A program made the position numbers and the translations under genes. From Polytrichum commune (lineage: Eukaryota > Streptophyta > Polytrichopsida > Polytrichales > Polytrichaceae), in NCBI GenBank assembly GCA_950295325.1, contig OX485803.1, positions 4,652,001 to 4,712,000 on the forward strand: a stretch of 60,000 nucleotides of DNA, given 5' to 3'. Shown here one piece after another: positions 1 through 10,891 of the stretch (position 1 is the first letter of the stretch; each line of letters opens with the position of its first letter). Under the pieces are notes generated by a model. The model made no database searches and was not told where the DNA came from. It saw only the letters and a list, made by a program, of their open reading frames with translations.

Positions 1-204
1 AAGACCAAAAACCAAGACAAATATTACAACCCCACCTTGGCTGCATGTACTTGCATAGTGGATACATTAACATTATTTAACCTTACGCACATTTAAAACG
101 GAGTCTATGAAATTGTGAACACAATGACAAAAATATGCAACCGAAAACATCATAACCAAGGAGAAGGAAGGGAGGGGATACCCAAGAAAGAATATGGTGG
201 ATGG

Positions 205-745
205 GAATGTTTATTGCTTACATGTACATGAAGTTACCATCATAGGAAATGAAATTGCAACTGCATTGATAGTTTTGTAGCAATGAAATCACTACTAACA
301 TTGTAACAAGGAAAACTAAAGAGTTGGGAAATTGAAGAAGGAGTAAAGGGGATGGGAGTAATGTGGCACATCCATACTAGTTACAACTTTATGGCTAGGA
401 TGAGGAATGCAAATCTTTGTGAAGTAGTTCATTGGTTGTAAATGCAAAGATTTCTAACACAATTGACATTGTGAAGACCAAGAACCATGATGAGTTTTGT
501 ATCCTATTGCAAAAGTCCTCAACTGGTTATTGGTTATATGTATATGAAGTAACCATGCTTGCATAATAACAATAGCGCATGAATTTCTAATCACACGGAG
601 AAATCATTGCTATCATTGTATTTATAAATTTTGAGGGTATGGGATATTGAAGAAAGAAGGGACGACATAATGCGAGGAATGTGGAACATTCATAATGGTT
701 ATTATGTCCTGACACATTTGACAATGTAAAGAGTAGGATTAATGC
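205..745. repeat. Diverged tandem duplication, about 310 bp unit
   Basis: Segments near 205-450 and 525-745 share ordered landmarks: a 'catgtacatgaagt/tatgtatatgaagt' block, a '(g)ggatattgaagaa'-like block, then 'aatgtggcacatccata/aatgtggaacattcata'. The units are well diverged and contain no credible ORF. The rest of 1-1569 has no recognisable gene. Boundaries are approximate. Confidence 0.45.
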
Positions 746-1569
746 GCAAATTTTGACTGCAGCTTGTGCATTTTGACGACAATGATAATGTCATGCATCC
801 AAAATGGATGTGAGCATTGTAACCAGTAAAAAGGGGAGGGGATACCCACCTTGTCGTAGAAAGTCCAAGCTCCATATGCAACACAAAACTTGTTGTCAAA
901 CCACATAGTTGCCAATGAACAATGACAAGTCCCTATACTCTACAAGCATATTGTTGAATCCTACAAGGTTGTCTAATTCCCAATTGTAGCTAGAGAACAC
1001 AAAACACAAAACTCCACAAGGCATGCCATTGGTACAAGAGGTAGGTAACTTGGCAAGGCAAATTGTTGAGTAACCATGGACTTAGCCTCCATTTTGAACT
1101 GAACTCAGGCGGTTGCGGGCACCACTTCAATTTGAAATAGCTCCATGTTTTTTCCCCTAGTTTGCTGTCATGTTCCTTGGTGTTGGTCAATGCAAAACTT
1201 TTTGTGAAACATGCCAATAAGAACCTCCCTCTCCAAGGACATTTTCCAACTCAATGTCCACGACATCATCGACGGCCTGATGATGTGGTCTTGTCTGAAT
1301 AAATTGGTGGTCAACATTGTCGTTCCACCAAGTGGTGGGAACGCATTGTGAATGACTATTATAAAGGTTGCATCATCCATGTTGTCTACAATTGTGTTGG
1401 TTACAACTAGGGGCACCGTCTGGGTTTGGACAGCCACACTTGTGCCTACAATTTGGGTATGGTGTGTTATAGGGACAACTAGTTGTGTTTCCGTCATTAC
1501 AAGCACAATGTTTTTGTGGGTTACATTGATTACATGCACAAATGCATTCTTGGTTTGGACAGTAGCAAC

Positions 1570-2140
1570 CTAGGTTAAGGATGTTTTGCAAGAAGATTTC
1601 TTCCTAATGCCCTCATTGTCACTGGTTTTCTCCTTTGAAGTGGTCATTCGACGTTTCTTTGCCATGACTGCAGCATTGCCATCACTTTCAAAAGATAGTT
1701 CCTCCGCACACTGAATCAAATTCCTTAAGACGTCCTCATATGCAACGTCCGGAGCTTTTTCCATATCATGGAGAGTCCATTGTCACTCAAGTCTACCATA
1801 ATCAAGTAAAAAATCCCACACCAGTTGGTACATCTTTCCCAGAGGCCACGGACTAGCATTGAAAACCAAATCATTTCGGTGAAGCCAAATGATACACAAG
1901 AGACCACTTCTCAAGAAGAACCAAACTCTATTGAAAGGTTTTGAGGATCTATTGAATGGTTGATCAAAAAGGGATTGCATCCTTGAAAAGGACTCCCAAG
2001 GGCCAAGGTTATTGTTTTTCACAAAGAATTGCCAAATGATGTTAGCCAAATAGCACCACATTTGTCGAGCTAATGGACAATTGAAGGACATGTGCTTCAC
2101 TAATTCCACGACTCTTTAACCACAACAAGGGCAACTTTTG
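1570..2140 (-). pseudogene. LINE retrotransposon 3' remnant (zf-RVT-like domain)
   Basis: Read on the minus strand, 2140 to 1783 gives CPCCG, an in-frame stop, then ELVKHMSFNCPLARQMW and, further on, LRSGLLCIIWLHRNDLVFN. This matches the pattern of the zinc-binding region after the reverse transcriptase of plant non-LTR retrotransposons (CxxCG, then E-x-V-x-H-x3-F-x-C-P-x-A-x2-W, then a W-x-HRND-like block). A TGA after DYGRLE (about 1780) interrupts the frame, which continues as MEKAPDVAYEDVLRNL to about 1570. The reverse transcriptase core is not seen upstream; the hAT element at 2335 lies just beyond. The piece is a dead 5'-truncated copy. Family assignment is by motif pattern only. Confidence 0.6.
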
Positions 2141-2334
2141 TCAATCTCCATTGAGATCCGTCCTTACCATTCATTCACCGCCACCGCCTTGTGAATAAAT
2201 GACGAAAGGAAGGTCGCTTCCTTCTATTCCTTGTGTTTATGCCAAATGATGTTTCATCTAAGGGAAGTGGAAGGTGGAATTCCATTCCACGATGTATATG
2301 GGGTTGATTTTCTAAAAGCCACTTGGGTAGTGAT

Positions 2335-4009
2335 CAGTGGTGATTTTTCACAAGGTCCCTAACATGTCCAGGGACATGTTCATAAAAAAAAAAACCAGTG
2401 GACGGGTTTTTAGAAAATGAACCGGTTTTTGGACGTGTCAAATTCACTTTGGACGGGTTCTAAAAATAACAATTTTTTTGATATTTTTTTCCAAAAAATG
2501 TAAATGGTACAAATATTAGTTACATTATGTCATATATGACATGTGAATATAAGCATAATGCAATCAAACCACTAATACCCAATCAAAATATCAATCTTGA
2601 AGTGCTTGATTCACCTGCATACACTAATTCATCAACCACAAAATTTAGAACCTTTTTAACATAATGTCAAAGATTGTAATTGAAGGTAAACTTAGCAATT
2701 GAATAAGAAATAATATATATAAACATGTTCAAAATTTTAAAAATAAAGAGTTAGTTACCCTTCAAAGAAGTGGATGAATTCTCCTACCCTTCATGTTTCT
2801 CCAAACAAGCATCACTGCATTCCAATTGATGTTTTCAACTGGAACATTTGCACATGAAATGTGCATCTAAGCATCTAAAGTCTCTAGACTTTAGAAAAAC
2901 CCCTCTCACATATTGCAGTGCTCACTGGAATCACCATAGCTCTCCTCCACAAGTTACTCAAACCAGGCCAATTGATTGACCACTATGGAGTGGTACCTAC
3001 AAACTCCCAAGCTTCAAATAAAGACTTATGTGGGATCATCTCTTTCATGGTCTCCACCATCTCCAAACACTCACCCCAACACTGATCTTGTTCTTCTTCA
3101 AAAGTCCGGAACTTCACAAACAACCTCTCCAACCACTCTTCATTAATACAAGTTCTCTCATCATCATTTGCAGGGTAGAGATTGGGACTAAAGAGCTTGC
3201 ATGCATTGAAGATGCCTAAGTTTGAAAACATGTTATTCAATGCATCCACCACCCGTTGTACATACTCTGCCCCAATGAGTTTGCACTCTTCAATTGTACC
3301 AAGTCACTCAGTAACACTCCCCAAATGCAATAATGCATAGGTTCTTTGGCCACCATCTGCAAGTGGATACACCATCTCCATTGAGGTTGCACATGTCTCT
3401 AAAAATGGCCACAATACCCTTAAACCTCTTCCAAATGTTGCACCTCTAATTGTAAGGAAACGTCTACTCAAAACTGTAATACAAATGTTCAAGTGGCCTC
3501 CAATCTGAGTAATATCCACATGGTCACTCTGGAACAACTTATTGAGTTTATTCAACTCAGTAAAAACATCCACAAGTAAACGAAGAAGGAACTGGAACTG
3601 AAAGGATGTCAATTTACGATACCATGTTGGTTCATCTTCACGAAAAGCTTGTAAAAACGTTGGCATACAATCCAAAACCCGTTGCATCAACTGACGGGCA
3701 TCGAAGGCATAATTTGTCAAGATCCTATTGTTTCCAAGTGCAACCAGTCACATGTCGACATCTTTCGGTTTTTTGTTTTTTTGTTTTAAAAAAAAATTAC
3801 CAACATTGTAAGAGACTTGTTTATACCTCTTGCATGACGGGTATTTTCATTCTCAAACCGGTTTTGGGACAGGTTGTTTTTTCTTTAACCTTTCCATGGA
3901 CGGGTTGGTTTAGAAATTACCGGTTTTGGGACGGGTTGCAATTTTTTTGCCTTTCAATTCAAGGTTTTTGGATGTGGACGGGCAAAAACTTTGTGAAAAA
4001 TTAGCCCTG
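2335..4009. mobile_element. hAT DNA transposon, copy 1 (1675 bp, 8-bp TSD)
   Basis: The left end CAGTGGTGATTTTTCACAA pairs with the reverse complement of the right end (CAGGGCTAATTTTTCACAA), giving about 19-bp terminal inverted repeats starting with CAG. The 8-bp target duplication GTAGTGAT is present at 2327-2334 and 4010-4017. CAG-type ends plus an 8-bp duplication are diagnostic of the hAT superfamily. The interior carries a broken transposase on the minus strand (2983-3720). Subterminal regions are rich in 'gacggg' and 'ccggttt' motifs. A shorter sister copy with the same ends lies at 35528-36173. Confidence 0.88.
2983..3720 (-). pseudogene. hAT transposase fragment
   Basis: A minus-strand frame inside the hAT element encodes 138 aa (3720-3304), an in-frame TGA, then continues in the same frame to 2983. 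Segments such as LRLLVDVFTELNKLNKLFQ, 'SDHVDITQIGGHLN' and VVDALNNMFSNLGIFNACKL resemble the catalytic-core insertion region of hAT transposases of the ZNF862/KIAA1586-like type (L-x3-L-x-KLFQ-x-D-x-VDI pattern). The BED zinc finger and the C-terminal dimerisation (hATC) block are not recognisable. The stop and short length mark it as inactive. The identification is supported mainly by its location between hAT termini. Confidence 0.6.
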
Positions 4010-4017
4010 GTAGTGAT

Positions 4018-4535
4018 CCAAGTGATGCCAAGCTTGGCCGATACACCATGATAGGTGTAACTTTGGGCCACCACCATCTTGCCGGGTCAAAGAAAAGATG
4101 ATCCAATTTTCCAAAAAACAAATAGAATTGAGTCTAATGCAAAGGGAAATTTATGACAAGCCAAAGCATGCTTGCAAACTCATTGGCTTGGGATCCACAA
4201 AATAAGAGCAAACTCTTCATATTTCGAAGCAACCTCCATGAGAATGTAGAGTGACTTGAGTGGACACGCGTTAGGTAGAGGCATGCTCCCACCAATGAGA
4301 AGGATCATTTCTTCAAACTCTCAATCTCCAAATCCTCAACTTCACAAGTGTACATGGGGCCTGAATTGTCATGATAATTATTGAGCATGAAGTCCCATCT
4401 TGTGTTGGCAACAACACAACTGCTTTTAAGTCTCCACCCATCATTACTATATTCTCAATTGTTAACTTCTACTTGTGAGTAGGGTATTAAAGTGAATGTT
4501 ATGGAGAATGTCAACTCCAAAAAGCTCAATCTCAC
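4018..4535. other. Non-genic interval between two hAT-type elements
   Basis: About 520 bp with no ORF above noise and no recognised repeat. It is the host sequence between two independent 8-bp-TSD insertions. The left part (from 4018) continues the sequence interrupted at 2334. Confidence 0.4.
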
Positions 4536-4543
4536 TTTCTAAG

Positions 4544-5202
4544 CTATGTTCGGGGAAAACCAACGGCTAGTTCATTATCAGCCGATGGATTTCCCCTCAT
4601 GGCCGGTCCAAATTTCCAATCATCGGATGGCAATCCGACTGTAATTTCAATCCTCTGGCAATTAGCCGATGGACCAAAAAATGTCCGGAAATGTAGCCGA
4701 TTCTTCTTGTGAGTTACTGGATTTCAGCCGGAAGCATCCAGCGCGCTATTTGTCTGGGGCATCTGATGATGCACTTGAGGAAGTACCCTAAACCTTAAAC
4801 TTTTTGAATTATGCGACCTTTCCATGACCAAATCCAATTGCTTCTATGAAGAATTGGGGGACCCTTGGCCTTCAAGCGGTGAAGGCATTGCTAGGTTCAA
4901 TTCCTGCCAAGGGTATTAACTCTTCAAATTTAAAGTTTTGAACATGCCTTTCTTTTCACTTATTCAAGATTTTGTACTAAGAAATGATTTCTAATAACTT
5001 TTCATACATTTTTTAAACAACTAGTGCCGATATGAATTCCATTTAATCGGATATTGGCCAATGAAAATATGAAAATATAGGCAATTGGCCAATTGATTTT
5101 ACAAAAGACCGGCTCTTGCCGATGTAAATTGGAAAAAATCCAACCCTTCGTAGCAACTACCGGCAATTAGCCACTAAGGCTTCAAAAACTTCCCGAACTC
5201 TG
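4544..5202. mobile_element. Non-autonomous hAT-like element, copy A (659 bp, 8-bp TSD)
   Basis: It starts CTATGTTCGGGGAA and ends TTCCCGAACTCTG; the right end reverse-complements to CAGAGTTCGGGAA. The 8-bp duplication TTTCTAAG lies at 4536-4543 and 5203-5210. A sister copy at 27964-28623 is about 95% identical with its own duplication, so the boundaries are firm. There is no coding capacity. Subterminal DNA repeats 'gccgatg' and 'ggcaatt(a/g)gcc' motifs in both orientations, the kind of clustered sites hAT transposases bind. Confidence 0.87.
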
Positions 5203-5210
5203 TTTCTAAG

Positions 5211-8200
5211 TCCAAGAACCAAGGCATCACTAAAATTTGGCATAAAATTAAGTGGATCCGGGAAGGATCATTACTCCCAAACGGCTAAGAGTTGGAAGGC
5301 ACTATTGGTGACTATACATAGAGCTTCGGAAGCTATACAATGTAGACTAGATTTGTTTGTTAAAATCAATCAAAAGTTGAAGAAGATATCATCAGTGAGA
5401 ACATCTAGAAGTATTTCTTGAAGATAGGATTAAGATGGTGGTGAGCACCACCTTGAGTAAGCATGTGCTTGCCTTGCTTTGGGTGGGGCAAGGGGGAGGC
5501 ACTTGTTGAAACCCTAGACAAGCCCCCGTTCCAATCAAACATACTTAAGTTCTCTCCCCAACACTCCCATTGGCCATGAACTTCGTGTTGGCCAAGCTCC
5601 CTCCCTCCCAAACCTTCACAAAAAAGCACAGTACATGTTGTATCGACGTTCTTGTCTACACAGTCACCTCCACCCAACAATACCAATATACACATTCACA
5701 TTAGAATCTTTGGATTTGGACACACGTACGGCTGAGAACTTGTATGATTCATTCTAACATTACAAAGCTTCCACCTCTACAACCAAATCTATCATAAGAG
5801 ATGCATTTAGTTTAATTTAATTTTAAAAAAAGCGATTAAATAGAACCAAATTATGTTAGATGATTTTGAAAAGATTTTGCTTTAGCCTTGAGGGGTTAAA
5901 TACGAATGGATCGAACCTCTTACAAATATACTGTTATCGAATCAACGCCCTAGTAAAAAAACTATTCATCTAAAAGTAAACAAACTGCTCAATATTAGTC
6001 CCTATCAACGAGTACTTTTACCCTCTCGGAAAAAGGGGGGGGGGGTTTGAACCCTTCAACTCCCCAAGTACTGAAAACGTTGTGTGTCTGAACTTCATTG
6101 CTAGCTGGTGTCCAACATACCTTTGGACACGCATGCAAGGACATTTACCACATCCCGGCATGTGCATTCCTAGTAGTTTATTGATTTTACCCCACCCCAC
6201 CATGTGGGCTTCTCGTAAATTATTGAAATTTACCACACCCTCACAATAGACCACGCAACAAAATGACACTCGACACGGCCTTCAAGATTTCCCTTTCAAT
6301 CGAATGGATACGGGAGGCGAAATGAGAGGAGAGGACTCCAAGGTATTGTATAAGAGTGTACCTCTTATCCATCCAACATACACACTTGACCCCTATAGGT
6401 TTGTGGTCGAATCATCTAAAGCAACTACTTGACTAGACTAAATTCCTGATTTTTAAGATTATGATTCTTTTGTGAATGAATAAATAGTAGAATTGTACGG
6501 GTTGCATATTATTTGAAGGCTTTTTATGTTGGATGGACGAGAGGTACGTTCGGATGCGATAAGTCCCTCTCTCCGATGCCGGATGACTGGTTTTTAATGC
6601 ATATGGAAAGTTGATCTCCTCTACCTGAGCTAAAGATTGTCAACTGGTTTTCGTGACATCACTACAAGTAATTGAAGGTGGGATTTAGCTCGGCCCGCAC
6701 TATTCATCGTCGACCCAAAGTAATTGTCTTGTAATCACCGGGTGGCAATTAGAGAGGGTGTCATATGACATTTGGTGTTACAGGACAAGTCACGAACGAA
6801 GACCACTCATATTGACATGGCATTTCAATTTTAACGCCAAAGTAAATCATATGTTTAGTGTAAACAATTTATGGTATATACTATCACTCACCCTACATTC
6901 AAGCATGTGTATCATCTAAAGTGATTGATGATGTATCTAAGTGAATCTATATACATTTTCAAAATTTGAACTTTTTGGTTGCTTCAACTCTATCTTAGGA
7001 TCTGACGATACACTTTTGATTTACATAACTTTATGGAAGATGTGTAAATCCTCATTGACTACTTGAATTTAATGCTATCAAAATATGACAGAAAACCATA
7101 TGTCTATTTTTATGTTTCATATATATATCTTGATTAATGGAAATACAATCAAAACAATTATTATAATATTGTCATTATCAACTACACATATTCTATCAAA
7201 GGATCTTACCACACAACCCTATCGTAGGATCCTATGATAGAATACAACATGCAATAAATCTAGAATCGGACTTAGTCCAATTTACCTTAAATATGTGTTT
7301 TTGTCAAGAGGATTAAAACTAATTTCACAAGAAGAACTAAAGCAGGTGAATTCGACTAAAACTGAATTTACGGACTAGTAATGTTGGTGAAATCACTAAT
7401 TGAATATTGTTACTTCCTCATTATAGTATGATAGTGTACAAATTATCTTGGTAAATCTAATTTTACAAGTTCACATTGTAATACTAATTAATATTAATGT
7501 TCTAATTTGTCTCGATATTACAATGAACATAGAGAGGAGCTCCACATGATGTGGTGGGTCACCCTTAAGGTATGACCTCACTCCGCCTCGATTCTCACTT
7601 GTGATACCAAATTTCAAATTCTACGATAGTTTGTAATTCTAAAATGGTTTGTGTTGACAAATAGGGTCATCTTGACATCTCATTGACAACGGTTGGACGT
7701 GACATTTAAGGGTTGGGATAACACAATGTATCCATTTTGCAAATAATGTACATAGAACTATGTATTATAAACAATGCAATAGAGTTTCCATTGACCTACA
7801 TCTATAACTATTTATAAAGAACATCACAACTAACTTTGATGTTCATAGCTTGGCACAAAAGCTAACTTAGGATTTGTGGCAACCATATTGGACGATATGG
7901 TAAACCTTTGCCCTTTATAGTTTTAGGGTTTGTTCATATTAACTTAATTTTACCATTTAAACTTGATGTTTGTGGTGCTATTTTCCCCAACTGATGATTA
8001 TCACACACTCATTAACTACAAATATTCGTGGGTCTAAGACAAGTAAACAGTAGAGCCATTTTTATATGAACCTTATAGAAACTTTCAAACAATATGTTGT
8101 CATTGATACCTCTCAATCACTCATGAAGATGTAGATGTGAATAGTAGATATCTCTAATCAAGATTATTAACAACCTTATGTGATGTCATCCATTACATTT

Positions 8201-8383
8201 CACTTAATGTAACTTGGCAAAGAAATGATGTTATAATTGTTTTTGATGAAATTTTTTTTGGGGGAAGAGAAGACGAAGACAAGCAAAAACAATAGAATGA
8301 TAAAACTTGAATTTTTTTCTTCTCAAAACTGCCTTTTTTGAACATATATTTAAAAAAACCAACCTATTCACTTCGGGTGCATG
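5211..8383. other. Gene-free interval
   Basis: About 3.2 kb without a supported gene. ORFs are short and show no family motifs. It contains an imperfect 10-G run near 6037-6046, AT-rich DNA, and the short repeat described at 6680-6866. A few lines resemble scattered MITE debris (for example 'tttagtgtaaac' near 6855) but no full element could be bounded. Confidence 0.4.
6680..6866. repeat. Short inverted-repeat element, diverged copy (related to 58337)
   Basis: The order 'attgtcttgtaatcac-gggtg', 'gtcatatgacatttggtg', 'cattttaa.gcca' and a closing '-tttagtgta' matches 58337-58514 through its whole length, with both ends weakly conserved here. It is about 190 bp, non-coding and MITE-like. Confidence 0.5.
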
Positions 8384-8392
8384 GTTATCCCT

Positions 8393-8487
8393 TAATTTAG
8401 GCGAACCAACCCATACACTCATTCCTTGTTGGATGCCTAAACCCTTGCCTCCAAGGACACCAGTGTATGGGTTGGTTCACCCCAACC
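8393..8487. mobile_element. Mini Mutator-like MITE, copy 1 (95 bp, 9-bp TSD)
   Basis: A nearly palindromic 95-bp element. Arms containing 'GGCGAACCAACCCATACAC' face each other around a 'gcctaaacccttgcctccaag' core. GTTATCCCT occurs at 8384-8392 and 8488-8496 as a 9-bp target duplication. Sister copies lie at 10252, 25438 and 39753; this one is in the opposite orientation to those three. Confidence 0.8.
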
Positions 8488-8522
8488 GTTATCCCTCTTG
8501 GCCCACATTCAATTTACAACTA

Positions 8523-8824
8523 CACTAAATATGCTATTTAGTGTTTGATACACCGATTACGAACGCATACACTAAATGTCAATAACCCTATGAAAGTAAG
8601 TACCATTAAACGTAAACTCAAACACTCAATATCAACTATGGTAATATGTGCAAGTTACGTGTTTTGAATTCATTGTTAGTAAGGATATGAAAAAAAAAAA
8701 ATAACCATGATAAATTCTAGCATATCTTCTAACACTTATCAACAAGGAATTGAAAATCAGTGTTGAGCAAGGTAGGGTGGTAACAACATTAAATATAATC
8801 TAACACTAAACATCATATTCAGTG
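8523..8824. mobile_element. TA-flanked MITE (CACTAAAT...AGTG ends)
   Basis: The element starts CACTAAATATGCTATTTAGTG and ends ACATCATATTCAGTG, flanked by TA at 8521-8522 and 8825-8826. The 302-bp interior is AT-rich and non-coding. It shares terminal sequence with the elements at 18347, 27557, 29881 and 37713, though its interior differs. A TA duplication fits the Tc1/mariner superfamily. Confidence 0.7.
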
Positions 8825-8829
8825 TAGCG

Positions 8830-8952
8830 AGGAGCCCAAAGACTTCATAAATTCATTTTTTGAAGAAAACAGACCGTGGATGTCATCGGACCATGGGAAA
8901 AAGGCCATCTTCCATGGTCCGACTTCATGGTCCATGGTGTAAACCGGCCCTA
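8830..8952. repeat. Right-end fragment of the 'catggaccatgaag' MITE family
   Basis: It matches the right part of the elements at 16785-17720 and 19234-19783: 'gcccaaag..ttca', 'tttgaagaaa', 'catgg', then 'cttcatggtccatgg' followed by 'taaaccggccct'. The left part is missing. Confidence 0.55.
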
Positions 8953-8976
8953 ACTAACTTAGCGGTCAGTTCTCCC

Positions 8977-9008
8977 CATTCATTCATTCGTTCATTCATT
9001 CATTCATG
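8977..9008. repeat. (CATT)n microsatellite
   Basis: About seven CATT units with one G substitution. The segment just before it ('cagttctccccattcatt') resembles the end of the CAATGA/TCATTG element family, so the tract may have grown from a transposon end. Confidence 0.8.
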
Positions 9009-9669
9009 CGTTGAAGGTACATAAAGTACTTGGGTGGCAGATTAAGTCAGCTTATTAGCAGGATGCCTCGGGGGTACTAAGCTTAATTAATCACCACTAC
9101 CCTACTACCTTGTGTCGGATAAAGCTTCAATAAATCTAGGTGGCCGCATGTTCTCCTTCCTGCCACTTCTTAACTGAAGCTATGGAGGCCGGGGTTTGAT
9201 AGGAGCGGCAGGGGACACTCGTGAGTGAGTAGGGGTGTAAGTTTAATAAAATAAGTTAAGTTAAGTGCTCGGTCGCCTATCATTAATGAATTCCACGAAA
9301 TTTCTAAAGTTAAGGAGGGTTTAATTAGGGGCCAAATTGCCTGCCCGATCGAACCCAGAGGACGAGTGCCCGGGAAGGAAGGAAGTTTTTGGGCATATAC
9401 AGTTGGTCAAGATCCATGTGATTCTAAATCCCAACCGCTTGCTTACATGTCGACATAATCTTCCGGTTTTGCTTTCGTAACCGGTTGGCCGCTTTGTTTC
9501 GCCGAGGTGGCACTACACGATTGGCTCTGAGCACACAGGTTTGCAGACGATAACCTCGACATCCCAGCCGGTTATGATCATCTACATCGGTTATGGTGAG
9601 AGGTGACCCACTGTTTAGGTCACCTGCGCGGTTCAACAAAACGACCAACCGGTTACGTCCGGTAATCGT
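9009..9669. other. AACCGGTT-rich non-genic segment
   Basis: No gene is supported. From about 9440 the DNA carries repeated CCGGTTA/TAACCGG motifs. 'cgtaaccggttgg' near 9476 is the reverse complement of 'ccaaccggttacg' near 9645, an outer partial palindrome around the stronger hairpin at 9670-9777. A 124-codon minus-strand ORF over 9424-9798 follows the palindromic structure and has no family motif. Confidence 0.4.
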
Positions 9670-9777
9670 TTTATTGGAACCGGTTATCGGTGCAGAACCG
9701 GTTCTGTCAAGCTGGCTTGCCCGCGGGCTCGCCACCTTGACAGCACCGGTTTTGCACCGATAACCAGTTCCAATAAA
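9670..9777. repeat. Long inverted repeat (42-bp arms, 24-bp loop)
   Basis: The arm 9670-9711 pairs with 9736-9777 with three mismatches over 42 bp. The arms include 'ggttatcggtgca' and 'ctgtcaag'. The loop is GC-rich (contains CCGCGGG). It sits among AACCGGTT motifs typical of the nearby MITE family and is probably a foldback piece of a rearranged element. Confidence 0.85.
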
Positions 9778-9836
9778 AAGATTACCTAATACATTCACTT
9801 GAGGTATATTCTTCCGTAGATTCCTCTAATGTGATC

Positions 9837-10177
9837 CGTACTTCTCCTGAAGGAAGGAAGTCTCCAACTTCAACCGGTTGTTTCTCGAACTCAGCCGGTT
9901 CATCTGTAAGTAACTGCCGGTTCTTCTCGAGCAGTGCAGAGGACTGGTCACACTAGTCGCAGCAGACCTGGTTTGAGTTTGAGATATAACCGGTTGAAGT
10001 TCAAGACTCCAGGAAAATTTGACGATCAGTTTAGAGGAATCTATGGAATATATATGTATATATATAATGATAATGAATGAAATCCGGAAGATTGATGACA
10101 ACAGGTAACTGGCTGGACTTGCGAACAGTAGGATCTTGACCAAATATGTCTGGAAATCTCCCCGGACATTGCCCAAA
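9837..10177. mobile_element. Rearranged copy of the CAATGA/TCATTG MITE family
   Basis: Segment 9855-9932 carries one element end inverted ('gccggttcatctgtaagtaa'). Segment 9985-10177 carries the rest in the opposite orientation ('aaccggttgaagttcaagac', 'cttgaccaaatatgtctgg', ending CTCCCCGGACATTG). The two parts are inverted relative to each other, so this is a foldback derivative of the 230-bp elements at 25166, 27350 and 31677. An (AT)-rich stretch near 10050-10068 interrupts it. Confidence 0.6.
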
Positions 10178-10251
10178 CACTGGCACACTAGGTATATATT
10201 TATGAGAGGGTGGTATTTGGTTACCTTTCTTACTCGGACTCCGCGATTTGA

Positions 10252-10344
10252 GGTTGGGGCGAACCGACCCGTACACTGGTTCCTTGGAGGCAAGGGTTCA
10301 AGCATTCAACAAGGAACGAGTGTATGGGTTGGTTCGCCCAAATC
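10252..10344. mobile_element. Mini Mutator-like MITE, copy 2
   Basis: Same 90-bp near-palindrome as at 25438 and 39753: arms 'ggggcgaaccgaccc' and 'gggttggttcgccc' around 'ttccttggaggcaaggg'. No clear target duplication is visible, so the flanks may be eroded. It lies directly against the retroelement coding fragment that follows. Confidence 0.75.
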
Positions 10345-10891
10345 TAGATTGGATTGGAGAGCCAACAAAAACACCCGGTACTTCACACTAACCAATGCAG
10401 GGAAATTTAACAACACAACACCAGAACAAACAATCCCCGACTGGCTTATTAAATGCTCATGCCAACAAGCGCCATGCAATGGCCAAACTAAACTAAGACC
10501 ATACATCCTATGCATAATTGGTGCTCCCAACCATACACAAACACCCATGTCACCATCCCCAACACACACAATCCAATTTATCGAATTCACATACTGTCAT
10601 GACAGACTCCCAGAACAAGCAATCACCCGAAAACACACGAAATATGACCCATTAATAAACACCATACAAAACAATGGGTGGAAGACTAACCCCATCATTA
10701 CCATCACAACTGGAGTTAGAGGTGCCATCCACGAACACTCCATCAAAAAATTAACCAAACTAAAAATTCCTAAATCCAACATCAAACTCCTTATGAAACA
10801 TATATACCAAAACGCCATCAAATACCTCACATACCTAGTTCTAAATAAAAGGAAACTAGATAACAAACAAACACCCATCCCCCCGCCTTAG
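10345..10891 (+). pseudogene. Retroelement 3' ORF fragment with endonuclease-like domain
   Basis: An open frame runs on past the preceding MITE and ends at a TAG at 10889-10891. About 180 residues from 10345 appear to be genuine. They contain a Cys cluster (IKCSCQQAPCNGQTKLRP), then RPYILC, IQFIEFTYCHD, KHTKYDPLINTIQNNGW, ITTGVRGAIHEHSIKKL and a basic helix ending VLNKRKLDNKQ. The order RP(D)-x-L, hydrophobic-E-x-T-x-C-x-D, K-x2-KY, then a G-V-x-G-x-I-H strand is that of the PD-(D/E)xK restriction-like domain found at the C-terminus of several retroelement polyproteins. The expected catalytic Asp after RP is Tyr here. No reverse transcriptase is seen upstream. The ORF's nominal start at 10136 lies in MITE DNA and is not real. 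Domain identity is inferred, not searched. Confidence 0.5.

Noticed and set aside
9424-9798. 124-codon minus-strand ORF
   Set aside because: It is a reading of nested inverted repeats (AACCGGTT motifs give repeated NR/TG residues), with no family motif.
10136-10344. N-terminal part of the 251-codon ORF ending at 10891
   Set aside because: This part reads through a MITE end and a 92-bp palindromic MITE; only the part after 10345 looks like real coding sequence.
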